Source: Pegoplata infirma (taxonomy: Eukaryota > Arthropoda > Insecta > Diptera > Anthomyiidae). Taken from it: 64,000 nucleotides of DNA. The number at the start of each line of letters is the position of its first letter. Position 1 is the first letter of the stretch. This document shows positions 45,125-57,314 of the stretch, piece by piece. The position numbers were made by a program, and so were the translations under genes. Below the pieces are notes generated by a model. That model was given only the letters and a program-made list of their open reading frames with translations. It did not search any database and was not told the origin of the DNA. The stretch spans positions 178,205,021 through 178,269,020 of the forward strand of contig OY992537.1 of NCBI GenBank assembly GCA_963921195.1. Reading direction: 5' to 3'.

Positions 45125-46902
45125 TAAGTGGTGTTTTTGTCGATCCGAATATAAATTTTTCATACAAATTTTTGTTTATATACGCTTAGCTAAGACATAA
45201 AATTTAAAAGTGCTTAAAAATTAAGCGCTTATAAAAATGCTACCAAATTTCTAAATTTGTTATCTATTTAAATTATCTACGTCTGTTTTAAATGTCAACA
45301 AAAAAAATATTTACATTTGCTTTTAATTTTTTTTTGTTAATTTTTTTTTATTTAAAAATACGAAACGGAAGCAAATTTAAGTTCCAAGAAGTTTTTAGAA
45401 AATCGCTAACATATTAAAAAAACCACGAAAGGATAATTAAAGGCCGGGAGATGACAATAACTGATGGAGTAAAGTTTAAGTAGCTGCCACCAGACGCTTC
45501 AACAATAAAAATCGTTTTTTTTTGTGATGAAAGGAATACACGAAATAAATAAATAAATAAATCTTTTAAAAAAATATACATATAAATCTTCCTCAGGTTT
45601 GAGGCATTTTTTCTTAAAAATTAAACTCATGATCTGACAAATCATTGAAGGGGCATCCTTTCCATAGAAAAACTAAAGCATACAGTATTGCTAAAGTTTG
45701 GCATACATATGTATTAGGGTCGCAGACAGGTAAAATTACACTCAAAGAAATACGTTAGTAGATTTACTAATTTTTTTTTGCTAACGCTAGTTAGCTAACT
45801 TTTAGCAAATTTTTAGTTGAGATTAGCATGTTAGCAAAAAATTCTTGTAAACTTCATTTAGCACATTAGCAATTTTAAACAAACTTTGAACTAATTTCTT
45901 TTGCTAAATTTGAAATTGAGTTGACTACATTTTTACAAGATTTTTTGCTAATATTAGCAAAATAAGTGGTAAATTTTTTTTTATTTTTAGAAAACTTAAA
46001 ATGGCGCTATCTCGGAAACTAAGCCAGATAGAGCAAAATGGAGGCCATTTTTGGTTCTTAGAATCTCCATACTATCGCCGGTCCTCTTCACATGTGTGGA
46101 CCCTAATGGGCCCTAACTTTGGATCCAAAAAAGTTAGCATTCCCGAAAATTTTAAAATGCTCATATCTCGGTAAATATTGCCGATACAACAAAAAGTCCA
46201 AAAGCATTTTTGTAGCTCTCAACACATAGAACAAGACCGCAAAATAGTCAGAACCTCTCCGAGTAATATTTTTGAAGCTATCCAGTTTTTTAATTCTCAA
46301 GACCCCAGTGGTCCCCTATAATCACGTATCTAAAAAACTAAGCAAGGTAGAGCGAAACGGACACAAATTTTGGATCAAAAACTATGACAATTTTTAAGGA
46401 ACCCATCTAGGTCTAGGCCCATCGGGGTCTGGACCTATCGGGTCCGAACGCAATGGGGTCCTCAGATGTGTATAAACTAATTTAAAAAAAAAAAATTAGT
46501 TAACTAATTATTGGCAAAACATTTTTGCTAACTTTAGCAAAAAAATTGTGGGTTCAAAATCAGCAAATTTTCTTGTAGGTTTACAAGCTTTTTTTGCTAA
46601 CATTACAGTTTTTTTTTGAGTGTAGGTAAACAGGCAAAATTTCTTCCTTGTCCGACCCTTTAATGGTTGTGGTCATAAAAAATTATATAAATAATGATTA
46701 AATTGTCTTAATTAAAAAACCATTACAATAAATATAAAGGGGAATTTCGGAATTTTTTTTTATTTTATAGCAAACATCAGTTTTTATTTTCATTTTTGAC
46801 AAAAATAAAAAGTAATACCAAGTTAGTTCAGTTAAGCGGATATGTTGTTTTTGTCGAAGCAGTTTATCTAAGCGTTCATAGGAATCGACAAAAACACCAC
46901 TA
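45125..46902. repeat. inverted pair AGTGGTGTTTTTGTCGAT
   Basis: AGTGGTGTTTTTGTCGAT at 45126-45143 returns in inverse at 46884-46901, with 'TTCGCTTAGCTAAG/ CTAAGCG'-like words inside both. Probably the ends of a separate element within the Helitron-like sequence. Confidence 0.45.
45739..46622. mobile_element. MITE family 2, copy 2 (inverted), TA target
   Basis: 884 bp, CACTCAAAGAAATACGTTAG to TTTTTTTTTGAGTG, TA on both sides (45737-45738 and 46623-46624). It is the inverse of 4102-4978 with high similarity, including the central GGACC-rich stretch. Confidence 0.85.
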
Positions 46903-47313
46903 TAGTTCTTATTAGCTATTTAAGAAAATAGAAAAGAAATAGAGAAAAGTGCCCCTGAAAAATTCAGGAAAGCTTTATCAAAAATGTCCCGGAAAAATGG
47001 AAAAATTCGGGGAAAAAATTGTTTTTGAACTCAACAAGAGCTCACGATAACAACGAAGGATATGCGTAATTTATTTTTGTGTTGTTCGTAATGATACTAA
47101 AGAAGTTTAAAATTTGTTCAGTTCGCAAAGTCGAAGACATGGTATTTTTTTTAGTTCCTAAAATATAATTTGGAGATGATTATCTGCCTAATCGGTTTTT
47201 TAATTCTAAGCCAAGAAATTCATAACATTTTTTGCAGGACTATATATTTGAAGCGAAACGAAATATAACACTCATCTTATATTTGGGCCAGCAACGCGGA
47301 CCGGGCCAGCTAG

Positions 47314-47604
47314 TTAAAAATAAAAACGATTCTTGCGACATCTTAATTTCAAATATCATTTAAAATTAAGTTTTCAAACCATTTTCAAATTTGTCATATA
47401 CTATTGCCAGTTCTTCTGTGCCATCTATATGTCAAAACCAAAACAATTAAAAATTATATGATTATGGTTTGAAAACATGATTAATTTGCATTAACTTTAT
47501 TCTTGTTGGACTTTAACTGTCGAAAACTATTAGCGCCTATATTGATACTATACAATTTTAAATTGGCTATTTATATGATAGAATAAATTCTTATTAGAAA
47601 CAAA
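47314..47604. other. AT-rich spacer
   Basis: Nothing recognised between the Helitron-like end and the hAT transposase remnant. Confidence 0.4.
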
Positions 47605-50600
47605 ACATCTGTTTGAACGCGAAACCATAAAAGTTTCAGGAATGAAATCAAACATTTTGTTAGCCCAAAACATTTAGAGCTTTACAATGAATGGCTGGTA
47701 TTATCTGATGTTAAAAAAGGACTATTTTGCAAATATTGTGTTTTATTTACAATTAGAAATGAAGGTGGATTCCAAAAAAAATGTGTCTTTAAAATCCCTG
47801 GTAACAGTTCCTCTCACTAATTTTAAAAATATAGTTGGAAAAAAAGTGATCTAGAAAAGTATATGAATTGTATGTATCATACAGATGCGGTAGCTGCTGG
47901 AAAATTGTGTTTGAAAACACTGAGTACTCATCGCGATGACGGCTCTTTTTTTGAGACTGAAAACTCCAATTCAGAAGGATTTTTCCGATCGATTCTTTGA
48001 TTTCGCGTTGACGTGGAGATAAAATTTTAGAAAGTCATTTAATAAAAAGCAGTACTTCAAATGCCACTTATATTTCAAAAACTGTCCAAAACCAAATAAT
48101 AGAATGTTGCCGACTGGTAATATTAGATAAAATTCTGGAAAATATTTCAGAATCGAAATATTATTCAATAATTTTTGACGAAACAACCGATCTCTCAGGA
48201 AAAAGTCAAATATCTTTAGTTTTAAGATATTTTGATATCAAGGAAAATTTAGCTAAGGTTTTGTGGACGCATTTCAAGAAGCTTCCAAGGACGGTGACGA
48301 TGGTGAAGTTTCAATCAATGCCACGGCACTCGCGTCCATTGTAGTAAAAGTTATAACAAATCTTGGTATAAACTTACTAAGTTGCGTCGGAATTGGGACT
48401 GACGGCTGGTTGCTGATAAGGGGGCGGTAAAGAAAATACAACAAGTAGCGAAAAATGCTAAAAATGCCTTGCTACTCCCATAAACCTAATAATTTCATTT
48501 CAAAAAGCAATAAAGTTCTGATAATACAAAAGGTGTCAACTGTCGTAAAGGAGACCACCAAATTTTTTGAAAACCAACATCCAAAACGTAATACAGTTCT
48601 TCAAAAATCTTTGGGTTCAGTTGTGCGAAGTAGTTGTTTACGAGTAGTGTCAGTTTGATAATATAGGCTTTGGAAGAAGTTACCGAGTGGAAAGACAGAG
48701 ATTCATTAACCACATTCGAAATTATTTGCGGGATAAACATTAACTTACATTTTAACACTTACACAGCCTCTGAGTGTTATTTTACAGAAAAAGGATTTAG
48801 ATATTCACAAATTGTCAGAAGTCGTAAGAACCCTAATGATGAGTTTAGAGTTAAAAAGATCAGAGGCTAAAAAGCATTTTAATATAATTTATGAGAAGTC
48901 CAAAGCAACCTGTGGAAATATGGATATAAAAGTTGAAAAAGATTTGCCAGGAATCATCCTATAGATGATTGCGAGAACTATTACCGAGTTGTGTGTTATA
49001 TTCCGTTGTTAGAGTCGGTTTTAGAGAATTAAAAATTTCGTTTTCCGGAAGATGTGTTAAATGTTTTTGAAATACCCAAATTTCTTCCTCAACATATCAC
49101 GAAACTTTCATATACAGACCTAAAAATTCTAGTTTCACAAGTTGTTGAGAACTTTGGCTGTTATTTTGAAATAAATAAAGAAGTGTTTATTACAAAGCTA
49201 GAATCTGAACTTATTCATTGGCAATAAAAGTGGAAAATATATCAAAATATTCCAGATGATACCGTTATTGCCTTAATTGATTGTGATAAGGATATACCCA
49301 ATGCTTCGAAAAATTTTTCTAATTTTTGTATCCATCCCAGTCAGCAATTCTACACTCAAAAAAATAACTTAGTCAAAATATTAGTAAAAGGTGTTGTAAT
49401 TTACTTCAACCAAACTTTAGCAAAAAAAATTGTAAAAATTTAACTTTTACAGTTTTTTGGGAAATTTACTATTGGTAAAATACAATAATTTTTTGGTATT
49501 TTTACTATATTTTCTTGCTAGTTTTTTTTTTTTATTTTACTATAATTTTAGCAAAAATATTAGTATTTTCCTTAAAGAAATGGTAATACTTTTTATTTTT
49601 TTTTTTCTTAGTTAAAAAAAAAAATAGTTTCAAGTGTTCTAGTGTGAAAAAAATCATTGCAGATTGATGATGCTGCCAACACCATAGCAAAGTAGCCATC
49701 CATCAACTGCATGTGCGCTGAAAAATAGGCTACACAATTTTTAGTATTTTTTACCATATTTTTTGCTAATTTTACCATATTTTTTGGTAATTTTATATAA
49801 AAATTTTTTAAAATTTGCCACCTAAATTGTTAATAAAAAGTTAATAATTTTGAAAAATTATTTTTTTAAAATTTTAACACATAGTTAGATATCTAATCTT
49901 CAATATCCAAAAGTTTTTTTTTTATTTTTTTTTTAAATACATGTGAAAAAAATTAAAAATTCGAAAAAAAATTGTTAATTTTTTACAAATTTTACCTGAA
50001 AATGTAAGAAATTTCTTGTGTAGACTACTACGCAAATCTCATTTGTTCTACTTAAGCTAAAAAAATGACGCAAAAAAAAATAAAAAAAGTGAAGTGTTGT
50101 TCTTTAAATTTTTTGTTTAAAGTGTTTAAGTGAAAAAAAAATCATTTTGGATTTTGATGTTGTTGGAAGTCCAGTTACTGCAACTACAGCTGCTGAGAAG
50201 AAGGAAAAAGAAGATGCTGCCACCATCAAGCCGAAGAAACCATCCAACAACTGAAGTAATATGCTGCTATTACTACATTTAAAGAATGTGGTGCTCAAAA
50301 ACAGGCAAAAAAAATTTTAGTATATTCACCAAATTTTAAATCAACTACTAATCAGAGAAAAAAAAATACTAAATAAAACAGTTTTTTTACCAAATTACAA
50401 ATTTTTTTTATCTATTTCAATTTTACCATTTTTTTTGGTAATTTTACCATATTTTTTGATAATTTTACAAGGTTGATTTTTTACAAAAATAAAATGGTAT
50501 TCTTGTAATTTTACCATTTTTTTTCCTAATTTTTTGATTAGCAAAATGGTTTTGCTAATATTACCAAAATTTTTGCAACGTCCAAAACTACAGTTTTTTT

Positions 50601-50831
50601 TGCTAATTTTAACCATTTTTTTTGCTAGTTTTACAATATTTTTTTTTTGAGTGTACGGCAGAAAGGTCTTTTTCAAAGCTGCGGCGAATTAAAACATGGC
50701 ATCGATCTACCATGACCGAAGACAGGCTTAATGGTTTAGCCATGATGAATATCAATAATACAAAGCAAATTGATGCAAGCATTGTTTTAGAAAAATTTGC
50801 TTCTCAAGGAAACCGCAAAATTTTAATTTAA
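47605..50831 (+). pseudogene. hAT transposase with DUF4371-type core (ZMYM/THAP12-like), split by MITE 3
   Basis: Conceptual translation follows one transposase through several frames. An N-terminal TTF-type zinc-finger stretch comes first (LELYNEWLVLSDVKKGLFC, then KYCVLF, about 47670-47745). A DUF4371-type segment follows with IIECCRLVILDKILE and the catalytic-region motif DETTDLSG (about 48176-48200). Later segments include KRSEAKKHFNIIYEKSKA (about 48850-48905). The C-terminal hAT dimerisation motif is RSFSKLRRIKTWHRSTM, then EDRLNGLAMMNI (50664-50750), ending in a stop at 50831. Many stops and frameshifts show decay. MITE 3 (49353-50653) interrupts the gene, and the reading frame resumes exactly if MITE plus one TA is removed (SNS|TAERSF). 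It belonged to a hAT element whose ends I did not find. Confidence 0.88.
49353..50653. mobile_element. MITE family 3, copy 1 (TA target)
   Basis: 1301 bp, CACTCAAAAAAATAACTTAG to TTTTTTTTTGAGTG, TA at 49351-49352 and 50654-50655. Inside are 'ATTTTACCATATTTTTT'-type words in both directions. On the plus strand there is a coding-like patch (about 50140-50254) reading GSPVTATTAAEKKEKEDAAT and ending KKPSNN-stop. A decayed duplicate of that patch lies at about 49645-49725. Confidence 0.85.
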
Positions 50832-50999
50832 ATTTTTTTGTTACATGGCCGGGTTACTTATTATTTCTTTGTGAATTAATATACATTATTTATTCGGTTA
50901 AGTCTGAATTTTTTAAAAAATAATTTATTCATTTTGTTAATAATTCAATTATATTAATTTAATTATTAACAAAATAATTAATCAAATTTATAGAAAAGC

Positions 51000-51535
51000 A
51001 AACGAGTAAGGTATAAAATATAGCATACCAGAACATAATATATAAGGTGTTACGAGTAGTGAAAAAGTAATTTTTGTATTAAATTTACTCACGTGATTGG
51101 AAGTGAGTGTAAGTAGATAAAATATGCTCGTAAGTTAGTGTGTGTCATTACAAAATTCCTGTCGTGAGCCCATCTCTAGTTTAAACTAATACATTTTTTT
51201 ACAAAATATTTATTTTTTATATTATTGTAATGCATTATGCTTCCAATTATAAATAATGCATTATTTCAAACTTTGAAATAATACATAATGTAACCAAATA
51301 TAAGTCAACCATGATTTAATGTTTAGAAATAATAAATATGAAATACATTTTTTTGTCAATAGTCATGCATCACGTAACAAATTATTAGTAAAGCATTATT
51401 TTTCACTTTAAAATAATACGTTGTGGAACAAATGTTTGGTAAGACATCCTAAAATAATGCTCCAAATAAGGTATATACATTACCTGGTAATGTGTTATAT
51501 AATCACCACCCATTACCAAAGTTTAGCTGGAATAA
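51000..51535 (-). mobile_element. CCCAGC-type MITE, partial copy C
   Basis: Matches 35460-36010 (copy B): 'GGTGTTACGAGTAGTGAAAA', the solitary hAT tip GAGCCCATCTCTAG, 'ATAATGCATTATTTC' and 'ACCACCCATTACCAAAGTTT'. The left half is absent and the right tip has decayed to TTTAGCTGG. Confidence 0.7.
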
Positions 51536-51589
51536 ATTAACAAAAAACAACTGACTGATTTTTAAAAAAAGTATGATTTTTAAAAAAGT

Positions 51590-52712
51590 ATGAGAACATT
51601 CCATCTGAACGTGCAATTAGAAAAACGTATGTTAACAAGCTATATAGTGTCAAACTTAATCAAATAATAGAATTACTAAAACCTAACTACTATTTGTGTG
51701 TGGGTTTCTATAGATGAAACAACTGACGTTGAAGGGAGATATGTTGTCAATATTATGGTTGGTATTTTAGATGCAGATGATGAAAAAGCAAAACAAAAAT
51801 TTTTGCTTAACGTGGTAGAACTGGATAAGCAAAATCATGCTACGATTGCAAGAGCATTAAAGACACAATTTCATTATTAGGGGATTCCTTTAATAAAAAT
51901 CAAATTCTTTTGTATGTAACTGATGCTGCACCGTATATGGTGAAATGTGCAAGTTTCTTAAAAGTGTTTTATCCCAAAATGACTCACGTTACTTGTTTGG
52001 TACATGCCATTCACCGCGTTGCGGAGGAAATCAATTTGATGACATCGATCTTTTGACTTCTTATGGCAAAAAATAATTCTCAAATCACCATCGCGTGTGG
52101 CTATATTTAAAGAAATGTACCCTGATCTTAATCTTCCCCTTCAGCCTGTTATAACAAGATGGGAAACCTGGCTAGAGGCAGTCGTATATTACGCCATTAA
52201 TTTTGATCAATTTAAAGATGTTGTAGAGGTGTTTAATGAAGAAGATGCAGTAGTCATACTAAAAATAAAAAAAAATAAATTTGCGGTCTATTAAAGATCA
52301 ATTGGTGTTTGTTAATGTAAATTATAAATTTCTGATTAAAACAATTACAAATTACAAGAATTAAATTCATTGGCAACCCAAGTCAAAATAATTGAAGCTG
52401 TTAGCAAGTTTAATGCGGTCGAAGTTGGTGCCAAAGTTCGCCGTAAACTAGAGGCTTTACAAAAAATAATGGATTCAAGACAATAAAACAAATAGCTGGT
52501 ATTTTTAATTTAAGCGGTCGTGATAAAAATGCTAATATTGAGTACTCTTCAAAAAAGATAGCATCGTTCAAAAATGCGCCAATCACATCTGTAGATGTTG
52601 AGAGGTAATTTTCAATGTATAAGAACTTTCTAAGACTAAATAGATTAAACTTTACTTTTGAAAATATTAACCAAAACCTTTTTCTATATGTAAATAAAAA
52701 CTTAATTTAATT
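51590..52712 (+). pseudogene. hAT transposase, DUF659-type (CGBP1-like), degenerate
   Basis: Segments in order: KTYVNKLYSVKLNQIIELL (51627-51680), WVSIDETTDVEGRYVVNIMV (about 51700-51760) with the catalytic-region DETTD, LLNVVELDKQNHATIARAL, TDAAPYMVK (about 51920), an H-containing 'VTCLVHAIHRVAEE' region (about 51988-52030), PVITRWETWLEAVVYYA (about 52146-52196), LNSLATQVKIIEAVSKF (about 52363) and a C-terminal 'SVDVER' plus YKNFLRLNRLNFTFENIN. This matches the DUF659 hAT lineage related to CGG-binding protein-like transposases. Stops and frameshifts occur throughout. The 3' end stops before a hAT MITE. It is a different lineage from the gene at 47605-50831. Confidence 0.85.
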
Positions 52713-52740
52713 TTAATAACAGTTTATACATAATGTAGAT

Positions 52741-53131
52741 CAGCGACAGGCAAAAGCACTACGCGGCGTTTTTACTCTCACACCTACATGCTATCACTCA
52801 TTAAACAAAATCAAAAAAACACAATTTTCTCCTCTCTTCTTGCTTAAAATATACTTAGAGAAATAATCAATAAAGAATTTTAATGTAAAATTCATGTTTA
52901 AGGAACATTTTTTTGGTAAACCAGAATGCTTAGCTTGTCACTATTCACTAAATATTACATTGCTAGACATTTTAACCAATGTCATTTATTATCTTTTTTA
53001 TTACCGAAACCGATACCGATACCGAATATTCGGTCGGATTCTATAAGTTTCTTCAAGTGCATTGAGTATGAGAGTGCTACATGTTACACACACAAAGACA
53101 AAATATGATAGTGTGTGTTTGCCTGTCGCTG
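52741..53131. mobile_element. 391-bp hAT MITE (TIR CAGCGACAGGCAAA)
   Basis: Ends CAGCGACAGGCAAA and exact inverse TTTGCCTGTCGCTG. The flanks are ATGTAGAT (52733-52740) and CTGTAGAT (53132-53139), an 8-bp target duplication with one mismatch. The inside includes 'ACCGAAACCGATACCGATAC' and no coding sequence. Confidence 0.8.
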
Positions 53132-53186
53132 CTGTAGATATAAATATTTAAGCAAAAAATGCGAGACTGAATTCAAGTGTTATGTT

Positions 53187-53952
53187 TTTTATACCCTACA
53201 CCACACTGTGGTACAGGGTATAATGAGTTTGTGCTGATGTTTGTAACTACCCGAAATATTGGTTTTTGAGTCGATTTAGCGATGTCCGTCCGTCTGTCTG
53301 TCCATGTAAATGGTGTAAACACGATACAGGTCGCAATTTTTAATCAATTAACTTGAAATTTGAAACTAAAGCCTCTTTTGGCCCAAGGACGAAGCCTATT
53401 GAAATAGGAATAAATCGGTTCATATTTAGACTTAGCCCCCATACAAATGACTCTGATAACCGCATTATAGTTGGTATCTTTTCGAAATTTGGCAGGTAAT
53501 CATGTTTTATCTACACAAATCACCGTTCCGAATTTTGAAGAAATCGGTCCAGTTTTTCTAATAGTCCCCATACAAACCACCTTCCCGATTTTCACACAAA
53601 TCTCTCAAATTTCATGAAAATAGAAAATATTTAATTAAAGATCTGTTTGTGTGTGTTAAACGCGTACCTTAATAACCTTATCAAATCTGATTATCATCGG
53701 ACCATTTTTGGACTTAGGCCCGCCCCATGCGAAATTTCGCCCGATCTCCAGTTAAAGCGGTTTATTTTCAACAAAAAGAAGTTCATTTCACTCAAATTTG
53801 ATTTGTAAGTGTTTTTTACACTAATTAAAGATTTGACAAAATATATATCTAGTCAATCCATGTTTGAACTTGGGACCCATTTTCCTGGAAACTGGTGTAG
53901 GGTATTATATGTATGGTCGGTCTTGACCGACTATAATTTTCTTACTTGTTTT
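53187..53952 (+). mobile_element. mini-me/DINE-1-type Helentron
   Basis: TTTTATACCCTACACCACAC with fold-back GTGGTACAGGGTATA, then the GTCY block GTCCGTCCGTCTGTCTGTCC (53285-53304). The body has 'GGAAACTGGTGTAGGGTAT' and the tail is CTATAATTTTCTTACTTGTT. Same subfamily as 26087-27272. Confidence 0.78.
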
Positions 53953-54237
53953 TTATTATGTTTTTGTTTGAAATAAAAGTAAAAAAAGTGGATATTTTAT
54001 GAATTTAAATGCATATTTTTTTATTTTTAGTGCCAAAAACATGGTTTTTTAGTGCATTAAGGCCCTGTCCCTGCTTATTAGTAATATTGTCTAAAAACTA
54101 TGTAGGCTCTTTGTTATCTTGGCACTTACAATTAGATAAAGTTATTCTATGATTTTAATACTATGATTTAATAATGTTAGCTCGATTTTTTTTTTGTGTG
54201 CAATGAAATAAAAGACCAAATAAAAGTAAAACTTCGC
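53953..54237. other. AT-rich spacer
   Basis: No motif or element end recognised between the Helentron and the hAT fragment. Confidence 0.4.
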
Positions 54238-55207
54238 TCAGTGGTTGCTGTTTTTAAAACTGATGGAGGATATCTAAAGCCAACACAAGCTATTAGGCTG
54301 TCACAGCCCACTACATCGATGGCGGTTCTGAACTGCAATCCCTCTTGATGTCTTGCAAAGGATAACGCGAAAGAAATACCGCTGAAAATATTTAAAAAAA
54401 ATGGATGATTTTGAAATTGGTCGCAAATGCACCGCTATTGTGAGTGACAATGCAGCAAATAAAACAGCAGCAATTCGTCATGGGCAGTGATGCCGAATAT
54501 GTTGTGTTGCTCACTTATGTAACCTTGTAGTGCTAGCTAAAATAGAAGAGTAAGTGATACGGTTTCAAAAATTAAAAGATTTCTGAAATATTTTCACAAA
54601 AGTTCCATAGGACTCAGAAAACTTCAGGAAACACAAAAATATATGCAACTTCGAACTCGACGTATGAAATGCTCGAGCGAATCGTTAACTCGTCCACATT
54701 TAGTATTACCTTTACAAGTCTGGTAGTGGTTGCTGTTTTTCAAACAACTGATGGAGGATATCTAGAACCAACACAAGCTATTTGGCTGTTACAGCCCACT
54801 ACATCGATGGCGGTTCTGAACTGCAATCCCACTTAATGTCTTGCAAGGGATAACGCGAAAGACAACCACCGAAAATTTATCAGTTAAAAAAAATGGATGA
54901 TTTTGAAATTGGGCGTAAATGCACCGCTATTGTGAGTGACAATGCAGAAAATATAACAGCAGCAATTCGTCATGGGCAGTGATGCCGAATATATTGTGTT
55001 GCTCACTTACGTAACCTTGTAGTGCAAGCTGGAATAAAAGAATAAGTGATACGGTTTCAAAAATTGAAAGATTTCTGAAATATTTTCACAAAAGTTCCAT
55101 AGGTCTCAGGAAACACAAAAATGTATGCAACTTCGAACTCGACGTATGAAATGCTCGAGCGAATTGTTAACTCGTCCACATTTAGTATTACCTTTACAAG
55201 TCTAGGA
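54238..55207 (+). pseudogene. hAT transposase middle segment, present twice in tandem
   Basis: Two direct copies (about 54238-54725 and 54726-55207) of a hAT transposase segment. In shifting frames they encode TAHYIDGGSELQS.LMSCK, then KMDDFEIGRKCTAIVSDNAA with NITAAI (the SDNAAN motif of the catalytic region). Next comes CVAHL.NLVV (the conserved His region), a 'FFHKSS'-like stretch and STYEMLERIV. The copies differ by small substitutions and indels, so the duplication is fairly recent but postdates or accompanies pseudogenisation. The N-terminal zinc finger and the C-terminal dimerisation domain are absent. Confidence 0.8.
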
Positions 55208-55639
55208 GTTTTTGTGGAGATATCAGCGGAAAAAACGTTACATTTACTTACAAAACCCTTTTAAATTGCATAAAAAATGTTTTCTATACTATCTAATGCC
55301 TTTTGTGTAATAAAAACATTTAAGGAAAATGGGGAATACATGATTATTTTCATAGTAATATAAATAAATTTAATGATGCGGAAAGAGAAGAGCTCTACAA
55401 AAGAAATAAACCTTCTTTTTTTGAAAAATTAAAAGGGTGGTTGTTAGGAGATGAAATTTAAGCAACGAACACAAATTAAAAATTTAAATTGGAGATTTCA
55501 ATCTTAATAAGTTGGGAGATTGTCAGACAGGGTAGACCATTATCTGCTAGAATTTTCATTAAGAAAATCTTAAAGAAAATTTTCCAAATGCTTAATTTTC
55601 AAATTGATTTAATTTAATATCTTCCCTTGTCCCGTCTGA

Positions 55640-55764
55640 GCGTAGGACCACCTTCTGGTCAATTTGGGATCTCTGTAGAATTTGTGATCATGGAAAAATT
55701 AAGGAATTGCGATTTTTTTTATTTTGTTTGGATGAAAGCACGGACAAAATGATCTATGCCAACT
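55640..55764 (+). pseudogene. hAT transposase remnant, 5' part (DESTD motif)
   Basis: In one frame, 'ELRFFLFCLDESTDKMIYAN' (about 55703-55763) matches the catalytic-region DESTD motif of DUF4371-type hAT transposases. The sequence is cut by an inverse MITE 1 at about 55765. Its continuation lies 6.7 kb away at 62434. Confidence 0.65.
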
Positions 55765-56005
55765 TATAATTTAATCACTCTGTAAAATTACAGAGATACT
55801 CTGCTGAGCCAACAGATAATACCATAGATTTCAAACCAGCAAGATTCTCTATTATTTTACGAAGAAAACTCTGTAAAATGATATCGATAAAAAAAAATTA
55901 CTGAATTATCTGTAATGCGCACGCGAAACGTTATATTTGAATTTTTTGTTTAAATTAAATTTTTGAGTGACAATAAGAATTTTTATTCATTTTCTTCGAC
56001 TGTTA

Positions 56006-57314
56006 CACTCAAAAAAATAACTTAGTCAAAATATTAGTAAAAGGTGTTGTAATTTACTTCAACCAAACTTTAGCAAAAAAAATTGTAAAAATTTAACTTT
56101 TACAGTTTTTTTTGGCAATTTACTATTGGTAAAACACAAAAATTTTGTGGTACTTTTACTATATTTTCTTGCTAGTTCTTTTTTTTATTTTACTATAATT
56201 TTAGCAAAAATATTAGTATTTTCCTTAAAGAAATGGTAATACTTTTTATTTTTTTTTTTCTTAGTTTTAAGAAAAAAAAGGTTTAAAGTGTTCTAGTGTG
56301 AAAAAAAAACTCATTGCAGATTGATGATGCTGCCAACACCATAGCAAAGTAGCCATCCATCAACTGCATGTGCGCTCAAAAATAGGCTACACAATTTTTA
56401 GTATTTTTTACCATATTTTTTGCTAATTTTACCAAATTTTTTGCTAATTTTATATGAAAATTTTTTAAAATTTGCCACCTAAATTGTTAATAAAAAGTTT
56501 ATAATTTTGAAAAATATTTTTTTTAAAATGTCAACACATAGTTGGACATCTAATCTTTAATATCCAAAAGTTTTTTTTTTATTTTTTTTTAAATACATGT
56601 GAAAAAAATTTAAAATTCGAAAAAAAATTGTTAATTTTTTACAAATTTTACCTGAAAATGTAAGAAATTTCTTGTGTAGACTACTACGCAATTCTCATTT
56701 GTTCTACTTAAGCTAAAAAAAAATGACGCAAAAAAATAAAAAAGTGAAGTGTTGTTCTTTAAGTTTTTTGTTTAAAGTGTTTAAGTGAAAAAAAATCATT
56801 TTGGATTTTGATGTTGTTGGAAGTCCAGTTACTGCAACTACAGCTGCTGAGAAGAAGGCAAAAGAAGATGCTGCCACCATCAAGCCGAAGAAACCATCCA
56901 ACAACTGAAGTAATAGTTGTTGCTGCTATTACTACATTTAAAGAACGTGGTGCTCAAAAAGAGGCAAACATTTTTTTAGTATATTCACCAAATTTTAAAT
57001 CAACTACTAATCAGAGAAAAAAAATTACTAAATTAAACAGTTTTTTTTACCAAATTACAATTTTTTTTTATCTATTTCAATTTTACCATTTTTTTTTGGT
57101 AATTTTACCATATTTTTTGATTATTTTACAAGGTTGATTTTTTACAAAAATAAAATGGTATTCTTGTAATTTTACCATTTTTTTTCCTAATTTTTTGATT
57201 AGCAAAATGGTTTTGCTAATATTACCAAAATTTTTGCAACGTCCAAAACTACAGATTTTTTTGCTAATTTTAACCATTTTTTTTGCTAGTTTTACAATAT
57301 TTTTTTTTTGAGTG
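56006..57314. mobile_element. MITE family 3, copy 2 (TA target)
   Basis: 1309 bp, nearly identical to 49353-50653 and in the same orientation, with TA on both sides (56004-56005 and 57315-57316). The coding-like patch ending KKPSNN-stop is kept (about 56803-56908). Confidence 0.85.

Larger units (their letters stand above)
43403..47313 (+). mobile_element. Helitron-like element with a degenerate repeat array
   Basis: Begins TCTATCTATATAAATAAAAA (5' TC) and ends in a GC-rich tail GCAACGCGGACCGGGCCAGC followed by CTAG and T, consistent with the CTRR|T end of Helitrons. From 43430 to about 44800 a module of about 115-130 bp recurs roughly ten times. Each has the phrases 'GAGAACGGCTGGACCGATTT', 'TTAAATGTTCGTCATAGTCC', 'AGGTTTTTACG' and 'ACCACGCCCACTTTT'. 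No Rep/helicase frame was found. A MITE 2 copy and small MITEs are nested. Confidence 0.6.
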
